A DNA stretch of 5,076 nt, from NCBI GenBank assembly GCA_036351435.1, contig JAZBPA010000402.1:1-5076 (forward strand). Reading direction: 5' to 3'. Positions 1 to 3,640 of this stretch are shown in pieces. The DNA comes from JAAUQA01 sp036351435 (GTDB taxonomy: Bacteria; Pseudomonadota; Gammaproteobacteria; Competibacterales; Competibacteraceae). The notes beneath the pieces are model-generated. The model was not told the origin of the DNA and did not search any database. It saw only the letters and a list, made by a program, of their open reading frames with translations. The first letter of the stretch is position 1. The number at the start of each line of letters is the position of its first letter. Made by a program: the position numbers and the translations under genes.

Positions 1-14
1 ATGTTAATAAATAA
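1..14 (+). pseudogene. Possible last codons of another RAYT transposase
   Basis: Positions 3-14 read GTT AAT AAA TAA, that is V-N-K-stop, preceded by AT. This matches base for base the last codons (D-V-N-K-stop) of the RAYT gene ending at 1692. A second transposase copy may therefore end here with its body outside the window. The alternative is a solo repeat without any gene, as copy 3 appears to be. Fourteen bases cannot decide between the two. Confidence 0.35.
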
Positions 15-29
15 ATCCGTCCCCTTTTT
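1..29 (+). repeat. Dispersed 29-bp repeat, copy 1 (RAYT 3'-terminal sequence)
   Basis: The first 29 bases are identical to 1679-1707, and their last 22 bases (less the final T) recur at 3106-3127. The core reads AAATCCGTCCCCTTTT. Copy 2 forms the stop codon and 3' end of a RAYT gene, so this is probably the right end of another such element lying left of the window. The last base of the repeat is part of the toxin stop codon (29-31, minus strand), so the repeat abuts that gene directly. The left limit of the copy cannot be judged because the window starts here. Confidence 0.85.
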
Positions 30-478
30 CACCATATCGCGAAAGGGTCTTCAACGGCGAAAGGATTACGAAACCGGACCCCTTCCAACTCGCGTCCGTC
101 TTGAAAGTCTTCGCTGAGCAGCACGTGGACACCGGCAGCTTTGGCCGTCGCCCACAGCAGAGCGTCCCAAAAAGGCAAATGGTGGTGTTGCACCGCGCTC
201 ATCGCCTGGAGCAGGGCCTGCCCGTCCGCGGCAACCATGGGAAACAGGATTTGCCAATCCCTGACCTGCTCGCTGGCTTCCGCCAAGGGCATCTTTCCTT
301 TACGAGTGACCGCATGGAAAAACTCGGCTAGTACCTGCATGGATAACACGCAGTCCTGTTCCACGGCCTGATCGACCAAGGTAATGGCCTGTTGGTGGCG
401 TGTGCCCGCATCACGATCAATGGCGTAGATCAACAGGTTGGTATCCAATGTAAAGCGATTAGCGTTCATAGAGTTCAT
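29..478 (-). CDS. vapC: PIN-domain toxin ribonuclease (VapC-like) of a type II toxin-antitoxin pair
   Basis: Predicted toxin of a type II toxin-antitoxin module. PIN-domain toxins are Mg-dependent endoribonucleases that cut tRNA, rRNA or mRNA when freed from their antitoxin; the target here cannot be read from sequence. From the start at 478 the protein has 149 residues. The acidic PIN set is present: Asp12 in LDTNLLIYA, Glu52 in QVLAEFFHAV, Asp105 in FWDALLWATA and Asp124 in LLSEDF. The frame is open back to 529, but that start lies deep inside the antitoxin gene. The ATG codons at 478 and 469 overlap the antitoxin end by 20 and 11 bases, typical of translational coupling. No clear Shine-Dalgarno site favours either; the 469 start would give 146 residues. 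The stop codon lies against repeat copy 1, so the last residues may have been altered by that insertion. All catalytic positions are intact, so the gene is probably functional. Confidence 0.88.
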   Translation of the reverse strand: MNSMNANRFTLDTNLLIYAIDRDAGTRHQQAITLVDQAVEQDCVLSMQVLAEFFHAVTRKGKMPLAEASEQVRDWQILFPMVAADGQALLQAMSAVQHHHLPFWDALLWATAKAAGVHVLLSEDFQDGRELEGVRFRNPFAVEDPFAIW

Positions 479-707
479 CACGTCGGATCGGCTGTCCTTC
501 CAACGAATAACCGCGAAGCATACGCTCAAGACTGCGTTTTCTTGCTGCCTGCTGATTAGCGTTCAGGACTTTTGGGTAAGTTACACCCACCAACCGAGCA
601 ACGGGTTCGCCGCGACGAGTGATGATAATCTCATGCCCTTCCTGCACAGCTTCAATGTAACGAGAAAGGTGCTGATTGGCTTCGCGTAGGCTGATCTGTC
701 TTTCCAC
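459..707 (-). CDS. Phd/YefM-type antitoxin
   Basis: Predicted antitoxin of 82 residues, partner of the PIN toxin encoded just downstream. Family members bind DNA through an N-terminal fold and neutralise the toxin with a flexible C-terminal tail, repressing their own operon. The N-terminal half shows the Phd/YefM signature: ISLREANQHLSRYIEAVQEG, then an EIIITRRGEPVARL segment (a glycine-proline turn and the conserved ARL). The C-terminal 35 residues are basic and polar (QQAARKRSLERML), as expected for the toxin-binding tail. The start is GTG at 707, backed by a strong Shine-Dalgarno GGAGG seven bases upstream. The gene overlaps the toxin start, so the two form an operon read from the promoter at 744-772. 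Pairing of a Phd-type antitoxin with a PIN toxin is common. Confidence in family is high. Confidence 0.88.
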   Translation of the reverse strand: MERQISLREANQHLSRYIEAVQEGHEIIITRRGEPVARLVGVTYPKVLNANQQAARKRSLERMLRGYSLEGQPIRRDELYER

Positions 708-714
708 TGAATTT

Positions 715-719
715 CCTCC
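715..719 (-). promoter_or_regulatory. Shine-Dalgarno site of the antitoxin gene
   Basis: On the minus strand the sequence ACCGGAGGAAATTCA precedes GTG at 707. GGAGG with a seven-base spacer is close to ideal and fixes the non-ATG start of the antitoxin. No comparable site precedes the toxin, which fits higher synthesis of the antitoxin than of the toxin. Confidence 0.8.
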
Positions 720-743
720 GGTAGTTTGAATGCCACAGATTTG

Positions 744-772
744 ATTGTAGGAGGTACTACATTAGTGGACAA
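744..772 (-). promoter_or_regulatory. Sigma70-like promoter of the toxin-antitoxin operon
   Basis: On the minus strand TTGTCC (772-767) and TACAAT (749-744) are separated by exactly 17 bases, a good -35/-10 pair. Transcription would begin near 737, about 30 bases before the antitoxin GTG. Found by eye; no experimental support. Confidence 0.6.
747..760. promoter_or_regulatory. Candidate operator between -35 and -10
   Basis: An imperfect palindrome, GTAG-TACCTC-CTAC on the minus strand, fills the 3' part of the promoter spacer. A bound antitoxin or toxin-antitoxin complex there would block RNA polymerase, matching the conditional autorepression usual for Phd/YefM systems. The four-base arms are short, so the assignment is tentative. 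Confidence 0.35.
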
Positions 773-824
773 GTAGAGACTTCAATGCTTAGACCTTAAC
801 ATCTATCAGCCGAGCTGTTAGTAA

Positions 825-1103
825 CTGCTGTCAGCCTTTATTGAGGTGTTCAAACGCGTCATGCAGCAACGCAGGGAAGGCGATGCCCTACAATCTGTAG
901 CGTTGAGGCAGCAAGGTCGCGTCATTGGTCTCTCCTCTCCCCTTGCCCTCTCAGCTGCCCGTTTAAGTCTCAAGCATCGCCTGCCCACGGCAGATAGCAT
1001 GATTCTGGCCTCAGCTAAGGCGCATGGCACCACGCTTTGAGCGCAGGATTCAGATTTTGCGGGTATTCCGTGGGTCAAATATCAGACTAAGAAGACCAAC
1101 TGA
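825..1103 (+). pseudogene. 3' remnant of a second PIN-domain (VapC-like) toxin with an in-frame TGA
   Basis: Frame 825-1103 encodes the C-terminal two thirds of a PIN toxin unlike the intact one at the left. It begins LLSAFIEVFKRVMQQ (the segment holding the family's internal Glu), continues through RLSLKHRLPTADSMILASAK with the conserved Asp, and reaches HGTTL. There a TGA (1038-1040) stands where relatives have Trp of the L-W-T-Q-D motif. After it the frame continues AQDSDFAGIPWVKY to a natural stop at 1101-1103. The N-terminal strand with the first catalytic Asp (normally L-D-T-N) is missing: a TAA at 822-824 closes the frame. A TGG-to-TGA change explains the internal stop. No antitoxin gene is seen before it. 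The product would lack the first catalytic residue, so this is a dead gene. Its 3' end lies next to the truncated RAYT, marking another junction. Confidence 0.75.
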
Positions 1104-1125
1104 CACAAGGAAGCCGAGCTAATAG

Positions 1126-1692
1126 GGCAATGGCGTCAAGGTGTACGGATTTTGCTTAATGACGAACCACGTCCACCTAATTTTGCAGCCGGGAGAAGCG
1201 ATTGCAGGATTAGGCCAACTAATGAAGCGGCTTTCCGGACGGCAAACCCGATTCGTGAATCGGCAAGAATCTCGAACCGGGACGCTTTGGGAAGGCCGAT
1301 ACCGTTCTAGTCCCATTGAGACAGATGCGTATTTGCTAGCCTGTTGCCGTTATGTCGAGTTGAATCCGGTTCGTGCGCGGATAACCGACGACCCAGCGAC
1401 GTATCCGTGGTCCAGTTATCGACGACACGTGGGAATTGCACCTGAATTCGGCTGGTTGGATATCGATCCGTGTTACGCAGCATTGGGGATTTCCGAAGCT
1501 GAACGGACAGGGCGCTACAGGGATTTCATGCAGAGTGCGATACCGGAGGGTGAGTGGGCATTAATCCGTGAGGCGTTGCAACGCGGGCAACTGACAGGAA
1601 CCAAGCGCTTCGTTGGCGAAGTAGGCGCAATCATCGGGCGGCGCATCGAAAATCGAAAGCAGGGAAGACCACGAAAGGATGTTAATAAATAA
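1126..1692 (+). CDS. REP-associated tyrosine transposase (RAYT, Y1/HUH family), 5'-truncated
   Basis: Family members cut and join single-stranded DNA at short palindromic repeats, using a HUH metal site and one tyrosine. Reading from GTG 1141 (183 residues), the HUH motif is H10-V-H12 in LMTNHVHLIL. TLWEGRYRS (48-56) follows, then the tyrosine motif RYVELNPVRAR with the probable nucleophile Tyr71, YPWSSYRRH (88-96), and a basic GRPRK tail. Relatives have about 45 more residues before the HUH motif, starting M-x-R-x-x-R and forming the first strand of the fold. Here the homologous frame (N-G-V-K before V1) is closed by TAG at 1123-1125, so the N-terminus is lost. GTG 1141 and ATG 1159 are only default starts, without a good Shine-Dalgarno site. 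The gene ends inside repeat copy 2, whose first bases encode D-V-N-K-stop. Probably inactive, though its catalytic residues remain. Confidence 0.85.
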   Translation, partial: GNGVKVYGFCLMTNHVHLILQPGEAIAGLGQLMKRLSGRQTRFVNRQESRTGTLWEGRYRSSPIETDAYLLACCRYVELNPVRARITDDPATYPWSSYRRHVGIAPEFGWLDIDPCYAALGISEAERTGRYRDFMQSAIPEGEWALIREALQRGQLTGTKRFVGEVGAIIGRRIENRKQGRPRKDVNK

Positions 1693-1707
1693 ATCCGTCC
1701 CCTTTTT
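1679..1707 (+). repeat. Dispersed 29-bp repeat, copy 2
   Basis: Identical over 29 bases to positions 1-29. It contains the last codons and stop (1690-1692) of the RAYT gene plus 15 bases beyond. Immediately after its T5 end, at 1708, begins the interrupted reverse-transcriptase gene of the group II intron. It therefore appears to be the right terminus of the transposase-bearing element. The two identical copies enclose 1.65 kb holding the toxin-antitoxin operon and two broken genes. Confidence 0.9.
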
Positions 1708-2125
1708 ATCGACATCGAGAAGGTAGGATCAAAGATCGGCTTCAGCACCTGTAATAGCGCTTGCTGAATCACGCGGTCAATGACGCCAGGTATCCCGAGC
1801 ACTCGCTCACCGCCATTCGGTTTAGGAATGCGATGGCGACGTACCGGCTGCGGCTGATAAGTGCCTAATTCCAAGGCTGCACGACTCTCGGGCCAACAAT
1901 GGCGGGCAAAGGCTGGGAAGTCGTCTACCGTGATGTCATCGACACCTGGTGCCCCCCCCGATTGGCCTTCACGCGCTTCCAGGCGCGCCGCACATTCTCT
2001 GGCTCCAGAACCCGCGCCATGAGAGTTTTCTCCAAGGCTGGCTTCATCGGCTCTCGCCCAGCGTCCGCTCCCCCAATCGGGTTCATTACGTCGCTGAAGA
2101 GATCGAGGGCTCCGTCTTGATCCAC
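1708..2125 (-). pseudogene. ltrA: Group II intron reverse transcriptase/maturase, frameshifted and C-terminally truncated
   Basis: The N-terminal part of an intron-encoded reverse transcriptase, split over two frames. Frame one (GTG 2125; Met also at 2086 and 2047) gives MNPIGGADAGREP and EPENVRRAWKRVKANRG. At the C8 run (1952-1959, G8 on the coding strand) the frame is lost and ends at 1925. Resuming in the frame that restores homology gives APGVDDITVDDFPAF and ALELGTYQPQPVRR, then RT block 1 (RIPKPNGGERVLGIP) and the start of block 2 (DRVIQQALLQVLKPIFDPTF). Six instead of eight C would read N-R-G-A-P-G-V-D, as in relatives, so two bases seem to have been added. The coding sequence then runs into repeat copy 2. 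The YADD catalytic block, maturase domain and any endonuclease domain are absent. Full proteins have roughly 400 to 500 residues; about 140 remain. Confidence 0.85.
1952..1959. other. Homopolymer C8 at the RT frameshift
   Basis: A run of eight C flanked by G on both sides. It is the point where the reverse-transcriptase homology changes frame. Replication slippage, or a sequencing or assembly error in the homopolymer, are both possible; the downstream truncation means the gene is dead either way. Confidence 0.8.
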
Positions 2126-2180
2126 AATGTTCGGCCCTTCACCTAAGCGACCGTCCTGGGGCGCGTAGGCTAGTATGGCC

Positions 2181-2209
2181 TCTGCTGACTTCTGCTGACT
2201 TCTGCTGAT
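2181..2209 (-). repeat. Tandem 10-bp repeat in the intron before the RT ORF
   Basis: Three nearly perfect units: TCTGCTGACT twice, then TCTGCTGAT, on the plus strand (AGTCAGCAGA on the intron strand). A single AGTCAGCAGA-like sequence before CATAGTA or CATACTA is familiar from related introns just upstream of the ORF. The extra units therefore look like a local expansion in the domain II-IV region. Confidence 0.8.
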
Positions 2210-2247
2210 TCACGGTCACGGTCTCCCGCGCCGCGCTGCCAGGGTTG

Positions 2248-2391
2248 CCGTAGGGTTCGGTGGCAGTTCCGTTGCTTTCACAACGGGCCTCAATCCGACT
2301 CCCTTAGCCACAACCTTGACCGTAGGGGCCGGTGGTGATTTCAGACGTTTCCGCCTGGCCCTCAATCCGGCTCCCCTAGTCAGGGCCTGAC
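2248..2391 (-). repeat. Imperfect 72-bp tandem duplication inside the intron
   Basis: Two units align without gaps at an offset of 72 bases: 2248-2319 and 2320-2391. Shared blocks include CCGTAGGG at the unit start and CAATCCGACTCCCTTAG versus CAATCCGGCTCCCCTAG near the end. The middle is more diverged, so the duplication is either old or kept as two related stem-loops of the intron RNA. The segment lies between domain I and the RT ORF. Confidence 0.65.
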
Positions 2392-2473
2392 CGCTGGATA
2401 AGCAGCCCTCCCCGGATAAGAACGTGAACTGTCCTCGCACAACCGCCTCATTTACCGTAGCGCACACACCACG

Positions 2474-2494
2474 GGGCTTTGTGATCTTGTGCCC
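2474..2494 (-). other. Candidate EBS1 stem-loop of the intron
   Basis: On the intron strand GGGC (2494-2491) and GCCC (2477-2474) close a 13-base loop ACAAGATCACAAA. The first five loop bases, ACAAG, are complementary to CTTGT, the last five bases of the 5' exon (2697-2693). An exposed loop in domain I pairing with the bases just before the intron is the definition of EBS1-IBS1, so this supports both the loop and the 5' boundary at 2692. Predicted by eye. Confidence 0.55.
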
Positions 2495-2692
2495 ACTCGC
2501 CCCAGCGCCTCGGCCTCGTATGAGATTTCTGTTCGTCGGCTCGCGAGTTTGCCGCCCGCTTCCTTCAGACAGTACCTCACGGTAACGCCCTTGCGTTAGG
2601 CTAGTAGTTAACGTCATCATAGTTTCATGAGTAACGGTGGTTTTCCTACAGGGGACTTCCACCCCATAAGTTCACGCCCATGCCGGGCGTAC

Positions 2693-2748
2693 ACAAGGCA
2701 TTCCACTGGACCCGCAAACAGCGCGGGCCAGTGAATTTTACGTTAGGT
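2693..2748 (+). other. Integron attC recombination site, interrupted in R'' by the intron
   Basis: Recombination site of an integron cassette. The R' box GTTAGGT (2742-2748) fits the consensus GTTRRRY. The core arms CACTGG (2704-2709) and CCAGTG (2728-2733), then CCCGC (2711-2715) and GCGGG (2723-2727), pair perfectly except for A2710. One extrahelical base in such a stem is a hallmark of folded attC sites. On the left a site of this kind should read RYYYAAC followed by AAGGC; here only ACAAGGC remains and the rest is replaced by the intron 5' end. Rejoining across the intron would rebuild the R'' box. No integron integrase is in the window, so this may be part of a cassette cluster lacking an integrase or lying far from it. 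Confidence 0.72.
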
Positions 2749-2772
2749 GGCTGGTTGCGTAAGGTGCTCACC

Positions 2773-3015
2773 GTGAAGAAATGCAGTCTTAGTTTGGCGT
2801 TTTTAGCAATGCTGGTTGCGAGCTGTTCACCTGAAGTTGACTCAGAAGCGCTAAAAGGAGAAGCATTCTCTTGTTCAGAAGGTAAGCCAGGCTGGGAACG
2901 CGCAACTGCCGTAACTCCGGATGTTGTTTCACCGTGCGCCACAGGAAGTTCGGGGAGCTGCGCTTCTAACGACTTCAGGTACGTATCCGGTACAGGATGG
3001 TGTAGGCCAAGGTAA
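2773..3015 (+). CDS. Small cassette-type lipoprotein, function unknown
   Basis: An 80-residue protein starting at GTG 2773, preceded by AAGG eight bases upstream. Residues 1-18 form a lipoprotein signal: KK at 2-3, a hydrophobic stretch SLSLAFLAMLVA, and Cys18 in the lipobox V-A-S-C. The mature part of about 63 residues is polar, with four further cysteines (34, 55, 63, 77) that could form two disulfides, and is rich in Ser, Gly and Pro. It would be lipid-anchored in the periplasm. I do not recognise the family. The start lies 25 bases after the attC R' box, the usual place for the gene of an integron cassette. The frame is open upstream to a start at 2680, but that part is translated attC sequence, so the GTG is preferred. 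No attC follows, so the cassette is probably truncated on its right. Confidence 0.65.
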   Translation: MKKCSLSLAFLAMLVASCSPEVDSEALKGEAFSCSEGKPGWERATAVTPDVVSPCATGSSGSCASNDFRYVSGTGWCRPR

Positions 3016-3105
3016 ATGACATGACTAGCATCTGCAAACAAATAAAGCATAAAGAAATAAAAGAATAGACCTTATTGGAAACTAAAGGCATTAGAATGCG
3101 GGGCT
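3016..3105. other. AT-rich spacer without recognisable gene or attC
   Basis: An A-rich stretch (for example AAATAAAGCATAAAG) between the lipoprotein gene and repeat copy 3. It has no GTTRRRY box, no hairpin with attC features, no convincing terminator and no RAYT coding remnant, although the repeat that follows is elsewhere the 3' end of a RAYT gene. Confidence 0.5.
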
Positions 3106-3127
3106 ATAAATAAATCCGTCCCCTTTT
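3106..3127 (+). repeat. Dispersed repeat, copy 3 (22 bp)
   Basis: Twenty-two bases identical to the right part of copies 1 and 2, in the same orientation, ending CCCCTTTT. Unlike copy 2 it is not preceded by transposase codons, so it is a solo terminal sequence. The truncated HPr-kinase-like gene starts right after it. Confidence 0.85.
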
Positions 3128-3640
3128 CACACATCTTCTGTTTGCACGCAAGTGGCGTGCCTGATCGGAGAGCAGGCATGCTTATTTATGGGTGATTCCG
3201 GTCGTGGCAAATCAACGCTAGCCCATACTGACGCCTGGAATCGAATCAGCGATGACATCTCACCTGTCGTGATCGACGAAGCGGGTGTATGGATGATACC
3301 GCACTTCCCTCAACTCAAGCTGTCGGCTCAAGAGCAATACCCATTAAAGGGGTCAATCCGACTCCCTTTAAGTAGTTTGTATCTACTCTGCCCGATTAAG
3401 GACAAACAAACCCATACCTTTACTGCCGCCCCGCTAAAGCCAGCCGAGGCAGCACGGGTTATCATTGCGCACACAGTTGCTAGCCGACTGTTCACCCCTC
3501 AACGGTTAGTTGACCATATGACCTTTGCCGCACAGCTTGCTCAGCGCACACCGGTTTATAAATTGTACTATCCATGGGACATTCACAACTTGCCAGCCTT
3601 GCGTTCGGCAATTGCTGATAATGATTTGGCTCAAGCATGA
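3128..3640 (+). pseudogene. HPr-kinase-like P-loop ATPase, N-terminally truncated and frameshifted
   Basis: C-terminal part of a protein related to the HPr kinase/phosphorylase catalytic domain, of the group often found beside PqqD-like or peptide-modification genes. The open frame from GTG 3152 has 162 residues. The Walker A loop is GDSGRGKST (14-22) and the paired acidic motif I-S-D-D-I is at 32-36. The tail YKLYYPWDIHNLP resembles the family end. The sequence before it lies in another frame: F-C-L-H-A-S-G-V (3136-3159). Removing C3160 joins this to L-I-G-E-Q-A-C-L-F and restores the L-H-A-S strand that normally precedes the P-loop. Everything further upstream, commonly a hundred or more residues, is replaced by repeat copy 3. 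The alternative is a short gene starting at 3152, but that product would lack a core strand. The 3' end overlaps the oxidoreductase gene by 10 bases. Confidence 0.68.
3344..3371. repeat. Inverted repeat inside the HPr-kinase-like gene
   Basis: TTAAAGGG (3344-3351) and CCCTTTAA (3364-3371) are perfect eight-base arms around a 12-base spacer. The spacer and right arm share the 16-base word TCAATCCGACTCCCTT (3353-3368) with the intron at 2290-2305. It keeps the reading frame and could be chance or a small inserted palindrome. Confidence 0.4.

Larger units (their letters stand above)
1708..2692 (-). mobile_element. Group II intron, 3'-truncated, inserted in an attC site
   Basis: Retroelement reading on the minus strand from its 5' end at 2692. 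It begins GTACGCCC, near the group II consensus GUGYG, with a small hairpin CGCCC/GGGCG (2689-2675), and then GGGGTGGAAGTCCCC. The block 2580-2524 (GAAGGAAGCGGGCGGCAAA, then GACGAACAGAAATC) is characteristic of domain I in bacterial group II introns. About 570 bases of RNA domains lie before the reverse-transcriptase ORF, which begins near 2125. The intron stops abruptly at 1708, inside RT block 2, where repeat copy 2 takes over. Most of the RT, the maturase region and domains V and VI are missing, so it can neither splice nor move on its own. The 5' exon is an integron attC (2693-2748), which points to the attC-targeting lineage of group IIC introns; the class itself rests on context rather than a structure model. 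Confidence 0.82.

Noticed and set aside
779..824. Missing N-terminus of the second PIN toxin in another frame
   Set aside because: I looked for an L-D-T-N-like segment in the other frames and found none. The part seems deleted rather than frameshifted.
1038..1040. TGA as a selenocysteine codon or recoding site in the PIN remnant
   Set aside because: Relatives have Trp at this place, no selenocysteine insertion hairpin is evident after the codon, and the gene also lacks its N-terminus. A simple nonsense change is more likely.
1..1707. A simple composite transposon bounded by the two identical 29-bp copies
   Set aside because: The copies are terminal sequences in direct orientation, the inner transposase is truncated, and no target-site duplication or left terminus can be seen. 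The data do not support a defined unit.
1899..2146. Plus-strand open frames over the intron RT
   Set aside because: Shadows of the minus-strand RT gene, which shows clear RT homology in both of its frames.
2216..2662. Long minus-strand open frame of 148 codons
   Set aside because: It lies wholly in the structured RNA part of the group II intron, in a GC-rich stretch, and its translation shows no domain. The intron domain I blocks explain the sequence.
2680..2772. N-terminal extension of the lipoprotein (start at 2680)
   Set aside because: The extra 31 residues are translated intron end and attC. They would bury the signal peptide; GTG 2773 with AAGG upstream fits better.
2646..3050. Minus-strand open frame of 134 codons opposite the lipoprotein gene
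   Set aside because: It runs through the intron 5' end, the attC hairpin and the antisense of the lipoprotein gene. The plus-strand gene has a signal peptide, lipobox and Shine-Dalgarno site, so this is a shadow.
1..3127. CRISPR array from the three repeated 22-29-bp sequences
   Set aside because: Intervals are about 1.4 to 1.7 kb and contain genes, and copy 2 is part of a coding region. There are no regular spacers and no cas genes.
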